From: an uncultured Lachnospiraceae bacterium
Lineage (GTDB): Bacteria > Bacillota > Clostridia > Lachnospirales > Lachnospiraceae
Direction: 5' to 3'
NCBI GenBank assembly: GCA_947625775.1
Contig: CANQPM010000025.1
Location: forward strand, 1 to 42,122
DNA length: 42,122 bases
The first letter of the stretch is position 1; each line of letters starts with the position of its first letter. A program made the position numbers and the translations under genes. This document shows, piece by piece, positions 41,644-42,122 of this stretch. A model generated the notes under the pieces. That model saw only the letters and a list, made by a program, of their open reading frames with translations, did not search any database and had not been told where the DNA came from.

Positions 41644-42122
41644 ATCCAGCCCTCCAAATTATTTTTAGCTTTTTCCTCAGCCGCCTTCCGCGAAAAACAG
41701 AACGGCGGGATAAATCCATTATGCAATGCATATATCATAAAGCCAGCTAACATAAATAATAACATAAAATGTTGCGTTTGTGGGAAGAAATTTACTATAA
41801 ATGCGGATACATTTGTTATGAATTATTGGGGAATTTTGCGTAGGATTCAATTTAGGCGCAGTTAAAATTTTGGAGTAAGTATATATATTTTAATGATTTG
41901 TGAACAAAAAAGAAATGGCATTATTGTAGTAATTACAATGCTTTGCGGGTTGTCTTGTATAAAATTTTTTGTAATTTGTGAATATTTTTTACCTTTGTTT
42001 CTTTTGATGTGTATGTTAAAAGGGGTTAAAGCCGCATATTTACTGTATTTGCGCTGTATTGTGATTTGAAAATATTTGAAAAGCTCGGGATTACAAGTGT
42101 CCCCGTGAGGACAAACCCTGAG
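41644..42122. other. AT-rich intergenic region at the window end
   Basis: No open frame or known RNA family is recognised. Its first part is the leader of the minus-strand DUF4317 gene. The last 40 bases can fold (CTCGGG against CCCTGAG, enclosing TGTCC-CCGTGA-GGACA at about 42096-42111). This could be the start of a structured RNA cut off by the window end. Confidence 0.4.

Overview
The window looks like chromosomal DNA of a Gram-positive Clostridia member, most likely Lachnospiraceae. The evidence is a T-box-controlled ileS, split transketolase subunits, a DUF4317 protein, DUF5722-type secreted proteins, strong AGGAGG ribosome sites and many intrinsic terminators. No phage, conjugative or CRISPR region is seen. 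This placement rests on gene content only.

Layout. 1-212: tRNA-Glu and tRNA-Cys, then a terminator. 366-16147: a run of eleven same-strand genes, most separated by 15-87 bases, that appears to encode a transmembrane phospho-signalling and cell-surface module. It has a zinc-ribbon membrane protein, a zinc-ribbon Ser/Thr kinase with an extracellular YARHG domain, a membrane-anchored Sel1-SGNH (AlgX-like) protein, a secreted beta-helix protein, a membrane-anchored protein of unknown function, a PP2C phosphatase, a double zinc-ribbon sensor with a Thr-containing motif repeated three times, a second PP2C phosphatase, a zinc-ribbon pseudokinase, an anchored metallophosphoesterase and a secreted propeller-like protein. 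The kinase and phosphatase domains are predicted inside the cell, and nearly everything else outside. This is the most novel-looking part of the window.

16239-17979: a monocistronic DUF5722 glycosidase-like secreted protein with its own promoter and terminator; a paralogue lies at 34778-36388. 18078-22718: pentose metabolism (FGGY sugar kinase, AraD epimerase, then separately promoted transketolase subunits). 22808-24936: an AT-rich orphan gene and a PD-(D/E)XK Rpn/transposase-like gene. 24935-25639: a gene-poor stretch with a decayed minus-strand gene. 25640-29522: an iron/haem/cobalamin-type ABC uptake operon with a NEAT/Shp-like surface protein. 29519-30524 (minus): ThrH-type phosphatase and a small Xre regulator.

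30803-34627: a SAM methyltransferase that may be read from a leaderless mRNA, then a large secreted protein ending in a degenerate C39-like domain. 36392-39970: T-box leader and isoleucyl-tRNA synthetase. 39981-40326: a convergent intergenic region with two long palindromes; the second shares its ends with a shorter element at 20582-20647. 40336-41643 (minus): DUF4317 protein. The last 479 bases hold no gene that I can see.

All family names come from reading translated motifs by eye; no database search was run.
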